Of a stretch of 64,000 nucleotides of DNA, positions 1 to 8,499 are shown in pieces; position 1 is the first letter of the stretch; each line of letters opens with the position of its first letter. Below the pieces are notes generated by a model. That model was not told the origin of the DNA. It did not search any database and was given only the letters and a program-made list of their open reading frames with translations. The stretch is taken from contig NZ_FWWV01000001.1 of assembly GCF_900176075.1 (NCBI RefSeq), forward strand, positions 1 through 64,000, given 5' to 3'. Origin of the DNA: Pasteurella testudinis DSM 23072 (GTDB taxonomy: Bacteria; Pseudomonadota; Gammaproteobacteria; Enterobacterales; Pasteurellaceae). Made by a program: the position numbers and the translations under genes.

Positions 1-213
1 AATGGTATCATCGACCGGGATGCCGCGCTCAAAAGGTAAATATTGACGCAACCACGCCAAATGATATTCCCCGAACCGTTTAATGTCCGTCCAACCTTCC
101 GCACCGGAAATGACGGCGCTCATGGTCAGAAAAATGATTTCAAGAAAAGGATATTTTTGGTTGATATCTTTACGCGGGTCTTCCAATTGACCGAAAAAGC
201 GGAATAAGTCCAT
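1..213 (-). CDS. ISAs1-family transposase, N-terminal part (cut by window edge)
   Basis: The minus strand reads open for 71 codons from an ATG at 213 to the window edge. The product begins MDLFRFFGQLEDPRK and continues with YPFLEIIFLTMSAVISG and a DDT triplet close to the edge. This is the N-terminal domain of ISAs1-family (H-repeat-associated) DDE transposases. Only the start is visible, so intactness cannot be judged. The IS end should lie just upstream of the ATG. A CAGGGC on the minus strand at 281-286 is a possible terminal-repeat start, but this is weak. Confidence 0.8.
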   Translation of the reverse strand, partial: MDLFRFFGQLEDPRKDINQKYPFLEIIFLTMSAVISGAEGWTDIKRFGEYHLAWLRQYLPFERGIPVDDTI

Positions 214-311
214 GACGTTACCTTGTATTTTAACGTATTAAAGGCTTATTAGATCATATTTTGAGGAAAAGTGCGATCTTGCCCTGGCGGTCTTGACGGA
301 AGTGCGGTAAA

Positions 312-352
312 TTTACTGGTAATTTCCGGCTGGCTATGGTATAAAATGCGCC
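312..352 (+). promoter_or_regulatory. rpsB-tsf promoter (extended -10)
   Basis: TGGTATAAAAT at 337-347 is an extended -10 element (TG, one base, TATAAA at 340-345) about 145 bases before the rpsB start. There is no good -35 at 17-bp spacing, as expected for an extended -10 promoter. An exact uptake signal lies just upstream at 300-308. The assignment rests on position and motif only. Confidence 0.6.
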
Positions 353-489
353 GTTATTCCGAACCGTCGGAATGGCATTATGATTAACTAAGACTTCACA
401 CACATATCACACACTGTCAGTCGGGGTGCCAAACGGTCGATGCGACAGGATATGTGGAGGCTAAACCCCAATTAAATAAGGAATTTATC
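353..489 (+). promoter_or_regulatory. rpsB 5' leader, probable S2 autoregulatory element
   Basis: The mRNA leader can form a stem from CTGTC (414-418) and GACAG (444-448), extended by CACA and TATGTG flanks. Its loop contains GGGGT (423-427), which is complementary to ACCCC (465-469) just before the start site, so a pseudoknot-like fold is possible. In E. coli ribosomal protein S2 represses rpsB-tsf through the rpsB leader. That this leader works the same way is inference. Confidence 0.5.
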
Positions 490-1239
490 ATGGCACAAGT
501 TTCAATGCGCGATATGCTGCAAGCAGGCGTACATTTCGGTCACCAAACTCGTTACTGGAATCCAAAAATGAAATCTTACATTTTCGGACCACGCAACGGC
601 GTTCATATCATCAACCTGGAAAAAACCGTTCCGATGTTCAACGAAGCATTGGTTGAGTTGACCCGCATTGCAGGCAACAACGGTAAAGTGTTGTTTGTCG
701 GTACCAAACGTGCAGCTACCGAAGCAGTAAAAGACGCGGCATTAAGCTGTAACCAATACTTTGTCAACCACCGTTGGTTAGGTGGAATGTTGACCAACTG
801 GAAAACCGTTCGTCAATCAATCAAACGTTTAAAAGATTTGGAAGCACAGTCTCAAGACGGCACTTTTGAAAAATTAACCAAAAAAGAAGCGTTAATGCGT
901 GCGCGTGAGATGGAAAAACTGGAATTAAGTTTAGGCGGAATCAAAAATATGTCCGGTTTGCCGGATGCGATTTTCGTTATCGCTGCCGATCACGAACACA
1001 TTGCAATCAAAGAAGCCAATAACTTGGGCATTCCGGTATTTGCGGTTGTTGATACCAATACGAATCCGGATGGTGTTGATTACATTATCCCGGGTAACGA
1101 CGATGCGGCGCGCGCAATTCAATTATATTTGACAGCGGCAGCGGCAGCAGTCAACGAAGGTCGTGCGCAGTCTAACCCAACCGTAACAGAAGAAAGCTTT
1201 GTTGAAGCGGAAGCAGCCGTAGAAGCAGCAGCTGAATAA
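490..1239 (+). CDS. rpsB: 30S ribosomal protein S2
   Basis: The product is a 249-residue S2 protein of the small ribosomal subunit, which binds near the head-body junction of 16S rRNA and is needed to recruit S1. It starts [20 protein letters not shown] and contains the typical GTKRAA and [13 protein letters not shown] segments. The ATG at 490 is chosen because the homologue begins MAxVSMRDML and AAGGAA precedes it. The frame is open back to a GTG at 454, but those 12 codons lie in the regulated leader. It is the first gene of rpsB-tsf. The C-terminus is Ala/Glu-rich. Confidence 0.98.
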   Translation: MAQVSMRDMLQAGVHFGHQTRYWNPKMKSYIFGPRNGVHIINLEKTVPMFNEALVELTRIAGNNGKVLFVGTKRAATEAVKDAALSCNQYFVNHRWLGGMLTNWKTVRQSIKRLKDLEAQSQDGTFEKLTKKEALMRAREMEKLELSLGGIKNMSGLPDAIFVIAADHEHIAIKEANNLGIPVFAVVDTNTNPDGVDYIIPGNDDAARAIQLYLTAAAAAVNEGRAQSNPTVTEESFVEAEAAVEAAAE

Positions 1240-1292
1240 TGTTATCGGTAATAAGGCTGTTTGCCCTTATTAACCACACGAATTAATTGGTT

Positions 1293-1322
1293 AGCAGGGG
1301 GCTTTATGTTCCCTGCTTTTTT
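1293..1322 (+). terminator. rpsB-tsf intergenic terminator/attenuator
   Basis: AGCAGGG (1293-1299) pairs with CCCTGCT (1311-1317) and is followed by a run of T. This is a standard intrinsic terminator, placed between rpsB and tsf. It probably makes tsf transcription partial, although tsf has no obvious promoter of its own. Confidence 0.8.
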
Positions 1323-1375
1323 ATTCAAAGTGCGCTTATTTTTACAATAGGTTGTACGGACAAGAGGATTAAAAA

Positions 1376-2224
1376 ATGGCTGATATTACAGCGGCATTGG
1401 TAAAAGAACTGCGTGAGCGTACCGGCGCAGGTATGATGGAATGTAAAAAAGCCTTGGTGGAAACCAACGGTGACATCGAATTGGCAATCGACAATATGCG
1501 TAAATCCGGTCAAGCAAAAGCGGCGAAAAAAGCCGGTCGTGTTGCAGCGGAAGGCGTGATCTTGGCACGCGTTGACGGCGGTTACGGCGTGTTGGTTGAA
1601 ATGAACTGTGAAACTGACTTCGTTGCCAAAGATGCCGGTTTCTTGGCATTGGCAAACAAAGTGGCCGATGCGGCGTTAGCGGGTAAAATCACCGATGTCG
1701 AAGTGTTGAAAGCGCAATTTGAAGAAGAGCGTGCGACCTTGGTTGCCAAAATCGGCGAAAACATGAATATCCGCCGTGTGGCTGCGATCAGCGGTGACGT
1801 GGTGGGTTCTTACCTGCACGGCGCGAAAATCGGTGTGTTGGTTGCGGCAACTAATGCGAATGATGAATTGGTTAAACAAATCGCGATGCACGTTGCGGCG
1901 AGCCGTCCGGAATTCGTGAAACCGGAAGATGTTTCTGCGGAAGTGGTGGCGAAAGAGCGTGAAATCCAAGTGGCTATCGCCATGGAATCCGGCAAGCCGC
2001 GTGAAATCGCAGAGAAAATGGTTGAAGGCCGTATGAAGAAATTCACCGGCGAAGTCTCTCTGACCGGTCAACCGTTCGTGATGGATCCGTCCAAATCTGT
2101 CGGCGATTTGCTGAAAGAGAAAGGCGCGGACGTTTCCGGCTTTATCCGCTTTGAAGTGGGTGAAGGCATTGAGAAAGTCGAAACCGACTTTGCCGCTGAA
2201 GTGGCAGCGATGCAAAAAGTGTAA
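1376..2224 (+). CDS. tsf: elongation factor Ts
   Basis: This 282-residue protein is EF-Ts, the nucleotide exchange factor that releases GDP from EF-Tu in the cytoplasm. The N-terminal UBA-like domain ([21 protein letters not shown], then [11 protein letters not shown]) is clear. The EF-Tu contact TDFVAKD follows at about residue 80, and a C-terminal subdomain completes the usual length. The start at 1376 has an AGAGGATT Shine-Dalgarno upstream. It lies downstream of rpsB, the universal arrangement, and is followed by a strong terminator. Confidence 0.98.
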   Translation: MADITAALVKELRERTGAGMMECKKALVETNGDIELAIDNMRKSGQAKAAKKAGRVAAEGVILARVDGGYGVLVEMNCETDFVAKDAGFLALANKVADAALAGKITDVEVLKAQFEEERATLVAKIGENMNIRRVAAISGDVVGSYLHGAKIGVLVAATNANDELVKQIAMHVAASRPEFVKPEDVSAEVVAKEREIQVAIAMESGKPREIAEKMVEGRMKKFTGEVSLTGQPFVMDPSKSVGDLLKEKGADVSGFIRFEVGEGIEKVETDFAAEVAAMQKV

Positions 2225-2233
2225 TACTGAAAT

Positions 2234-2260
2234 AAAAGGCGAGGAAACTCGCCTTTTTAA
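2234..2260 (+). terminator. intrinsic terminator of rpsB-tsf
   Basis: AAAAGGCGAG (2234-2243) and CTCGCCTTTT (2248-2257) form a GC-rich stem with a GAAA tetraloop and a T tract, directly after the tsf stop codon. Confidence 0.9.
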
Positions 2261-2353
2261 TGAATTTTATTTGTAATGATTTTGGGATAGAAAAGTTTTG
2301 ATCAAATAGTAATGCTATTCGATCAGCACTTTGAACAGAGCGAGGAACAAAAA

Positions 2354-3076
2354 ATGGCTACACAACCGGCATACAAACGTATTTTATTGAAATTAAGCGG
2401 CGAAGCCTTGCAAGGCGAAGAAGGCTTCGGCATTGATCCTTCGGTATTGGATCGCATGGCGATTGAAATTAAGGAATTGGTCGATTTAAACGTGCAGGTA
2501 GCGTTGGTGATCGGCGGTGGGAATCTGTTTCGTGGTGCAAAATTGGCTAAAGCGGGCATGAATCGTGTGGTGGGTGATCACATGGGAATGCTGGCGACAG
2601 TGATGAACGGCTTGGCGATGCGCGATTCGTTGCACCGTGCCGAAGTGAATGCCAAATTGATGTCGGCGTTTCCGTTAAACGGCGTATGCGATACCTACAG
2701 CTGGGCGCAAGCGATTCGTCTGTTGAACCAAGGGCAGGTAGTGATTTTTTCCGCAGGTACCGGCAACCCGTTCTTTACCACCGATTCCGCCGCCTGTTTG
2801 CGCGGTATTGAGATCGAAGCGGACGTGGTATTGAAAGCGACCAAGGTAGATGGTGTGTATGACTGCGATCCGGCGAAAAATCCTGATGCCACGCTATATC
2901 ATAATTTGAGCTACCAAGATGTTTTGGAAAAAGAGTTGCAAGTGATGGATTTGGCGGCATTTACGCTGGCACGCGATCATAATGTACCGATTCGGGTGTT
3001 TAACATGAATAAACCGGGGGCGCTAAAACGTGTTATTATGGGTGAAGCCGAAGGTACATTAATCAGCCACGAATAA
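2354..3076 (+). CDS. pyrH: UMP kinase
   Basis: The 240-residue product is the bacterial hexameric UMP kinase, which phosphorylates UMP to UDP in pyrimidine synthesis and belongs to the amino-acid-kinase fold. It shows KLSGEALQG at the phosphate-binding start, GGGNLFRG for nucleotide binding, [12 protein letters not shown], and the acceptor-site [13 protein letters not shown]. The ATG at 2354 follows GAGGAAC and matches the family N-terminus; the frame is open further upstream to 2312. The stop codon lies inside a 14-bp tandem repeat, so the last residues (ISHE) are encoded by the first repeat unit. Confidence 0.97.
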   Translation: MATQPAYKRILLKLSGEALQGEEGFGIDPSVLDRMAIEIKELVDLNVQVALVIGGGNLFRGAKLAKAGMNRVVGDHMGMLATVMNGLAMRDSLHRAEVNAKLMSAFPLNGVCDTYSWAQAIRLLNQGQVVIFSAGTGNPFFTTDSAACLRGIEIEADVVLKATKVDGVYDCDPAKNPDATLYHNLSYQDVLEKELQVMDLAAFTLARDHNVPIRVFNMNKPGALKRVIMGEAEGTLISHE

Positions 3077-3117
3077 TCAGCCACGAATAATTTAGCCTCG
3101 AATAATCGGCCATTGAT
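3061..3117 (+). repeat. 14-bp tandem repeat overlapping the pyrH stop codon
   Basis: Four head-to-tail units based on AATCAGCCACGAAT occupy 3061-3074, 3075-3088, 3089-3103 and 3104-3117. The first two are identical and the last two have diverged. The first unit encodes the last pyrH codons, and the junction of units 1 and 2 makes the TAA stop. Confidence 0.85.
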
Positions 3118-3234
3118 AATCTATAGCGGAATAATTGGTTGTTCGGCTAGGTTGTCAATCTTGATTTGTCGGCGAGAATAGGTTAAAAATAGCTGTTTAT
3201 AACATCATAGTAGCAACTGAGAAAGGAAAAGAGC

Positions 3235-3792
3235 GTGATTAACGAAATTAAACAAGATACTGAACAACGCATGGAAAAAAGCATTGAAGCGTTTAAAACT
3301 CAGATCTCTAAAATCAGAACCGGCCGTGCCCACCCAAGTCTGTTAGACGGCATTCAGGTTGAATATTACGGTGCGGCAACGCCATTACGCCAGCTGGCGA
3401 ATGTGGTGGCGGAAGACGCACGAACCTTGGCGGTGAGCGTGTTTGACCGCTCTTTGATTCAGGCGGTGGAAAAAGCGATTATGTCGTCGGATTTGGGGTT
3501 GAACCCGTCATCTGCGGGTACTACAATCCGAGTTCCGTTACCGGCGCTGACTGAAGAGCGTCGCCGTGATTTAACTAAAATCGTGCGCGCTGAAGCGGAG
3601 CAAGGCCGTGTTGCGGTGCGCAATATCCGTCGTGATGCCAATGATCAAATCAAAGCGTTGTTGAAAGACAAAGAGATCAGCGAAGATGACGAGCGCAAGG
3701 CGCAAGACGTGATTCAAAAACTGACTGACGCTTTTGTGAAGAAAGTCGATGACGCCTTGGCTGACAAAGAAAAAGAGCTAATGGAATTTTAA
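3235..3792 (+). CDS. frr: ribosome recycling factor
   Basis: The product has 185 residues, the usual RRF length. With EF-G it splits post-termination ribosomes. The N-terminus [20 protein letters not shown], the [16 protein letters not shown] helix start and the C-terminal long-helix segment [15 protein letters not shown] are diagnostic. The start codon is GTG at 3235 with AAAGGAAAAG a few bases upstream; no ATG fits. It follows pyrH, the common bacterial order, after a 158-base gap that holds the pyrH-tail repeat. Confidence 0.97.
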   Translation: MINEIKQDTEQRMEKSIEAFKTQISKIRTGRAHPSLLDGIQVEYYGAATPLRQLANVVAEDARTLAVSVFDRSLIQAVEKAIMSSDLGLNPSSAGTTIRVPLPALTEERRRDLTKIVRAEAEQGRVAVRNIRRDANDQIKALLKDKEISEDDERKAQDVIQKLTDAFVKKVDDALADKEKELMEF

Positions 3793-3818
3793 TGCTGTTT
3801 AAGGCTTTATTTATTGTG

Positions 3819-3856
3819 AAAGTGCGGTTGTCATTGAGGTGGTAACCGCACTTTTG
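3819..3856 (+). terminator. inverted uptake-signal pair acting as frr terminator
   Basis: AAAGTGCGGTT (3819-3829) and AACCGCACTTT (3844-3854) are two oppositely oriented uptake signals that form a stem followed by T residues. Paired uptake signals downstream of genes are known in Pasteurellaceae to serve as intrinsic terminators. Confidence 0.75.
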
Positions 3857-4166
3857 GTTTTTATGCCCTAAAATAGTGATGTTTGTTTTCCCCCTTCTGC
3901 GGTGCCTGAGCGTGTGTGAAATTTGTAGGGAAATTTTTTTGTTTGAGCGAAGCGAGTCTGCCCGCAACGCGGGCGAATTAAAAATTTTCCGTTAAGCAAA
4001 TTCACACTAAGCGAAGATCAGCACCGCAATAGGGTCGCCTTTCTTTTGCATACTTTTCTTTGGCGAAGCAAAGAAAAGTATGGTCGCCATCGGCGAAATA
4101 CGATGTGGGTGGCAAGAGAAATGTGATAAATTTCAATATATTTCAATTTTTTCAATACGGTGATCT
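3857..4166. repeat. intergenic region with nested long palindromes
   Basis: No gene is visible here. There are two stacked dyad structures. In the first, GTGTGAAATTTG (3914-3925) mirrors CAAATTCACAC (3997-4007), GGGAAATTTTT mirrors AAAAATTTTCC, and the centre is GCCCGC-AAC-GCGGGC (3960-3974). In the second, CATACTTTTCTTTG (4049-4062) and CAAAGAAAAGTATG (4069-4082) form a perfect 14-bp stem with a 6-base loop. The layout looks like a dispersed intergenic element of the genome; no second copy is seen in this window. The dxr promoter must lie in or after it. Confidence 0.6.
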
Positions 4167-5360
4167 ATGCAACAAAATATCGTGATTCTGGGTTCGACCG
4201 GTTCGATCGGTAAAAGCACTTTATCGGTGATCGAACACAATTCCGAAAAATACCGCACTTTTGCGCTGGTCGGGGGACGCAATGCCGAGTTGATGGCGCA
4301 GCAGTGTTTGGATTTCCAACCGCACTTTGCCGTGATGGCGGATAGCGAAGCGGCGAAACAGCTTAAACAACGGTTAAGCGAAAGTGCGGTTAAGACAGAA
4401 GTCTTGAGCGGTGAGCAGGCGATTTGTGAAATTGCGGCGCACCCTGAAGCGGACTGCGTGATGGCGGCGATTGTCGGCGCAGCAGGTTTACGTTCAACCT
4501 TGGCAGCGATTCAAGCCGGAAAACGAGTGCTGCTCGCCAATAAAGAATCACTGGTCACCTGCGGACAACTGTTTATAGATGAGGTGGCGAAATCGGGCGC
4601 AACCTTGTTACCGGTGGACAGCGAACACAACGCGATTTTCCAAGCGCTGCCGCAGAGCGAACAGCAGCGGATCGGGCATTGCCGATTGCACGAAAGCGGT
4701 ATTGAACGCATTATTCTGACTGGTTCGGGCGGGCCGTTTCGCCATACCGCACTTGAAGATTTTGCTGCGCTCACGCCGGCACAAGCGGTGGCGCACCCGA
4801 ATTGGTCGATGGGGCATAAAATTTCGGTGGATTCGGCGACCATGATGAACAAAGGTTTGGAATATATCGAAGCCCGTTGGTTGTTCAACGCCTCCGCCGA
4901 ACAGATGGAAATTATCATTCACCCGCAATCGATTATCCACTCGATGGTGCGTTACAGCGATGGCAGTGTATTGGCGCAAATGGGCAATCCGGATATGCGC
5001 ACCCCGATCGCCCACACGCTAGCCTACCCCGACCGCACTTTTGCCGGCGTTGCGCCATTGGATTTCTTTAAACTTAAAGAATTGACTTTCATCGAACCGG
5101 ATTACCAACGCTATCCGAACCTGAAATTGGCCATTGACTGCTTTGCCGCAGGGCAATATGCCACCACCGTGATGAATGCGGCGAATGAAGTGGCGGTTGC
5201 GGCTTTTCTGCAAGGCCAAATCCGTTTTACGGATATTGAACAAATAAATCGCCGCACAGTGGAACAATTTCCGTTTTCCGCTATCAAACAAATAGAAGAT
5301 GTGTTTGAAATCGATCAAAAAGCACGGCGATCGGCACAACAACTGATTTTAGCTTTTTAA
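4167..5360 (+). CDS. dxr: 1-deoxy-D-xylulose 5-phosphate reductoisomerase
   Basis: This 397-residue enzyme makes 2-C-methyl-D-erythritol 4-phosphate from DXP, using NADPH and a divalent metal, in the MEP isoprenoid pathway. The N-terminal Rossmann motif [10 protein letters not shown] (residues 8-17), the metal/substrate motif [19 protein letters not shown], and [23 protein letters not shown] are all present. It leads the group dxr-uppS-cdsA-rseP-bamA, which joins isoprenoid precursor supply to envelope synthesis. Several uptake signals lie within the coding sequence. Confidence 0.97.
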   Translation: MQQNIVILGSTGSIGKSTLSVIEHNSEKYRTFALVGGRNAELMAQQCLDFQPHFAVMADSEAAKQLKQRLSESAVKTEVLSGEQAICEIAAHPEADCVMAAIVGAAGLRSTLAAIQAGKRVLLANKESLVTCGQLFIDEVAKSGATLLPVDSEHNAIFQALPQSEQQRIGHCRLHESGIERIILTGSGGPFRHTALEDFAALTPAQAVAHPNWSMGHKISVDSATMMNKGLEYIEARWLFNASAEQMEIIIHPQSIIHSMVRYSDGSVLAQMGNPDMRTPIAHTLAYPDRTFAGVAPLDFFKLKELTFIEPDYQRYPNLKLAIDCFAAGQYATTVMNAANEVAVAAFLQGQIRFTDIEQINRRTVEQFPFSAIKQIEDVFEIDQKARRSAQQLILAF

Positions 5361-5416
5361 GTTATTTCAGGCTTGTGATATAGTTAGCCGGATATTATTT
5401 TTAAATTTGGATAGTT

Positions 5417-6169
5417 ATGAACGAACGTTTAACTTCTGTAGCGATTCCTATGTCCGTCGAGCGAAAGGGACAGATGCCGAAACATGTTGCCATCATTATG
5501 GACGGCAACGGACGCTGGGCGAAGGAAAAAGGAAAGCTACGTCTGGTCGGGCATAAAAACGGCGTGCAGGCGGTGCGCAAAGCGGTGGCGTTTGCGGCGG
5601 AGCAGCGGATCGAATCGTTGACCTTATACGCCTTCAGCAGCGAAAACTGGGCACGACCGGCAAGCGAAGTCAGCGGCTTGATGGATCTGTTTATGTTGGC
5701 GCTGAATCGCGAAGTAGGGAAATTACACAAAAACAATATCAAATTACAGATTTTGGGCGATGTCAGCCAATTTAGCCGCGCGTTGCAAAAGAAAATCGCC
5801 GAAGCCGAAGCGTTGACCGCCGCAAACAGCGGTTTGATGTTAAATATCGCGGCTAATTACGGCGGTCAGTGGGATATTGTGCAAGCCGCGCAAAAGTTAG
5901 CCGAAAAAGTCAAGCGGGGCGAGCTGGAAACGGCGATGATCAGTGCCGCCGTGTTTCAAGAGCAGCTGGTGACAGGACGGCAGGCTCCGGTGGATTTATT
6001 GATCCGTACCAGTGGTGAACAGCGCATCAGTAATTTTTTACTGTGGCAACTGGCTTATGCCGAATTGTATTTCAGCCCGGTGTTATGGCCGGATTTTGAT
6101 GAGCAAGAATTTTCCAACGCAATTGTGGCGTTTCAACAGCGTGAGCGCCGTTTTGGCGCGACAGACTGA
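5417..6169 (+). CDS. uppS: undecaprenyl diphosphate synthase
   Basis: The 250-residue cis-prenyltransferase adds eight isopentenyl units to farnesyl diphosphate to make the C55 carrier for peptidoglycan and O-antigen. The catalytic motif [13 protein letters not shown] (Asp29) and the C-terminal substrate motif [20 protein letters not shown] are intact. The annotated ATG gives about 10 residues more than the shortest homologues. A second in-frame ATG at 5450 is possible, but the first is accepted on spacing from dxr. It sits 56 bases after dxr in the same operon. Confidence 0.95.
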   Translation: MNERLTSVAIPMSVERKGQMPKHVAIIMDGNGRWAKEKGKLRLVGHKNGVQAVRKAVAFAAEQRIESLTLYAFSSENWARPASEVSGLMDLFMLALNREVGKLHKNNIKLQILGDVSQFSRALQKKIAEAEALTAANSGLMLNIAANYGGQWDIVQAAQKLAEKVKRGELETAMISAAVFQEQLVTGRQAPVDLLIRTSGEQRISNFLLWQLAYAELYFSPVLWPDFDEQEFSNAIVAFQQRERRFGATD

Positions 6170-6206
6170 TCATCAATAATTCAATAATAAGAAAGGGGAA
6201 TCTTAG

Positions 6207-7076
6207 GTGCTTAAACAGCGTATTATTTCTGCGATAGCATTACTTATTTTTGTCATAGCGGCCTTGCTGCTGTTTTCACCCTATGCATTTGCTTTAACCG
6301 TCGCGGCGATTGTGGTGCTGGGCGTGTGGGAGTGGTGCCAGTTTGCCAAACACAAAAATGATATATGGCGTTGGTTGATCACCGGATTATCCGCTTGCGC
6401 TTTATTTATGATCATTTTTTCTTACCGCGATTATATTAATGCCGGTATTGTGCTGAACAGTGATACGGTTTGGTTGTTGGTTGCCGCACTGCTTTGGTGG
6501 CTGTTGGCGTTACTGTTGGTGGTGAGCTACCCGAATTCCAGCAAATATTGGCAGAAACCGGCGTTGTTACAACTGTTTTTCGGTTTCTTCACCTTAATGC
6601 CTTTTCTATTCGCTTTACTGGCGTTGCGTTTGTACAACTATAACCAAAACAGTTATGAGGGGTTGCTGCTGCTGTTGTATGTGCTGATTTTGATTTGGAG
6701 CACAGATACCGGCGCCTATTTTTGCGGCAAAGCCTTTGGTAAACATAAATTGGCACCGCACGTTTCACCGGGTAAAACTTGGCAGGGCGCCATCGGCGGC
6801 GTGGTTGTCGCATTGATTATTGGTATCGTTTTTGTGCAGTTTACCCCAAGCAACTTTGTTCTGCGTCACTTTTCACAGCCAACATTATCGGCAATCTCTT
6901 TTGGAACTGTTGCGATTTCGATTCTCGGTGATTTAACCGAAAGCATGTTTAAACGCCATGCCGGCATTAAAGACAGCAGCCAGTTGATTCCGGGACATGG
7001 TGGCGTCTTGGATCGGATTGACAGCCTGACGGCGGCGTTGCCGTTCTTTTGTGCCATGTTCTATTTTTATCGCTAA
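6207..7076 (+). CDS. cdsA: phosphatidate cytidylyltransferase
   Basis: The 289-residue inner-membrane enzyme makes CDP-diacylglycerol from CTP and phosphatidate, the branch point of phospholipid synthesis. It has roughly eight hydrophobic membrane segments. The C-terminal family signature is present as SMFKRHAGIKDSS and then IPGHGGVLDRIDS. The start codon is GTG at 6207, with GAAAGGGG ending nine bases before it. It is 9 bases upstream of rseP and clearly cotranscribed with it. Confidence 0.95.
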   Translation: MLKQRIISAIALLIFVIAALLLFSPYAFALTVAAIVVLGVWEWCQFAKHKNDIWRWLITGLSACALFMIIFSYRDYINAGIVLNSDTVWLLVAALLWWLLALLLVVSYPNSSKYWQKPALLQLFFGFFTLMPFLFALLALRLYNYNQNSYEGLLLLLYVLILIWSTDTGAYFCGKAFGKHKLAPHVSPGKTWQGAIGGVVVALIIGIVFVQFTPSNFVLRHFSQPTLSAISFGTVAISILGDLTESMFKRHAGIKDSSQLIPGHGGVLDRIDSLTAALPFFCAMFYFYR

Positions 7077-7085
7077 GGAAATCGC

Positions 7086-8432
7086 ATGATGTCTTCGCTT
7101 TGGTATGTTTTCGCTTTCCTGATCGTGATCAGTGTACTGGTGTTTGTGCATGAGTTCGGACACTTTTGGGCAGCACGAAAGTGCGGTATTAAAGTGCTGC
7201 GCTTTTCGATCGGTTTCGGTAAAGTGTTGTGGCGCCGCACCGATAAGCAGGGGACGGAGTTTGCCCTCTCCCTGATTCCGTTAGGCGGTTATGTCAAAAT
7301 GTTAGACAGTAAGGCGGAAGCCGTTGCCGAAGCCCAGCGGGAGCAGGATTATAGCAGCAAATCGGTGTGGCAACGGGTTTTTGTGATTGCCGCCGGCCCG
7401 TTGGCGAATTTTATTTTTGCCGTGTTGGCATACTGGGCGATTTATATGATCGGCGTGCCGACGGTGAAGCCGGTGATTGAAAGCGTTATGCCCGACTCGA
7501 TTGCTGCACAGGCGGGATTGCAACCGGATAGCCAAATTTTTGCAGTGGACGGAAAAGCGGTGGAAGATTGGACTACGGTGAATATGTTGCTGACGACTAA
7601 GGTCGGCTCATCGCAGGTGGTGTTGACGGTCGCCCCTTTCGAACAACCGCAAATGCGGCAAGAGAAACGTTTGGATTTGAGCGCTTGGCACTATGAACCG
7701 CAACAGCAGTCTGCATTTGCGGCGTTGGGTATGGTGCCAAAGAGCGGTAAAGTGGAGCTCACCGTATCGAAAATCACAAAAAACTCGCCGGCGGCAATAG
7801 CCGGCTTGCAGGTTGGTGATAAAATTCTGACGGTTAATGGGCAAACGTTGCCATGGCAAGAGTTGGTCCAGACCATTCGCCGTCATTTGAATCAGCCCTT
7901 GCAATTCCAAATCGAGCGCAATCAACAAATTTTCACCTTATTGATGACTCCGATCAACAATAAAGACGGTCACGCCTATGTCGGATTTTCCCCGACTTTT
8001 GAACCGTTGCCGCAGCAGTACCGCACCGAATTAAAATATGATATTCTAAGCGCCTTGCAGCAGGGCGTGGAAAAAACGGCGGAATTATCGCTGGTGATTG
8101 TCAAATTGGTTGCAAAATTATTCAGCGGTGATATTTCGTTGAATAATATCGGCGGGCCGATTTCGATTGCTCAGGGCGCCGGAATGTCATTGGACAGCGG
8201 TTTGGTGTACTACCTCAGTTTTATGGCGCTGATCAGTGTCAATTTAGGGATCATGAATTTATTTCCATTGCCGGTATTGGACGGCGGACATTTGCTGTTT
8301 TTGGCGGTTGAAGCCGTGCGCGGACGTCCGGTGACGGACAAGGTGAGAGAAGTTTTTTTCAAAATCGGTGCGATGTTATTGCTTATCCTGACATTTTTTG
8401 CCGTATTTAATGATATTATACGCTTTATTTGA
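7086..8432 (+). CDS. rseP: site-2 zinc metalloprotease RseP
   Basis: This 448-residue intramembrane protease cleaves RseA to release sigma-E in the envelope stress response. The zinc-site HEFGH lies in the first membrane segment (His22, Glu23, His26), and the third zinc ligand lies in NLFPLPVLDGGHLLF near the C-terminus. Two tandem PDZ domains fill the periplasmic part, the second around SPAAIAGLQVGDKILTVNG. The start is one of two adjacent ATGs (7086 or 7089). It precedes bamA, the conserved gammaproteobacterial order. Confidence 0.96.
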   Translation: MMSSLWYVFAFLIVISVLVFVHEFGHFWAARKCGIKVLRFSIGFGKVLWRRTDKQGTEFALSLIPLGGYVKMLDSKAEAVAEAQREQDYSSKSVWQRVFVIAAGPLANFIFAVLAYWAIYMIGVPTVKPVIESVMPDSIAAQAGLQPDSQIFAVDGKAVEDWTTVNMLLTTKVGSSQVVLTVAPFEQPQMRQEKRLDLSAWHYEPQQQSAFAALGMVPKSGKVELTVSKITKNSPAAIAGLQVGDKILTVNGQTLPWQELVQTIRRHLNQPLQFQIERNQQIFTLLMTPINNKDGHAYVGFSPTFEPLPQQYRTELKYDILSALQQGVEKTAELSLVIVKLVAKLFSGDISLNNIGGPISIAQGAGMSLDSGLVYYLSFMALISVNLGIMNLFPLPVLDGGHLLFLAVEAVRGRPVTDKVREVFFKIGAMLLLILTFFAVFNDIIRFI

Positions 8433-8499
8433 TTTTGAACCGAATCTCAGACAATCTGAACATTTTATTTAACAGGGCTTATTGAACAGGAAAGCTACA

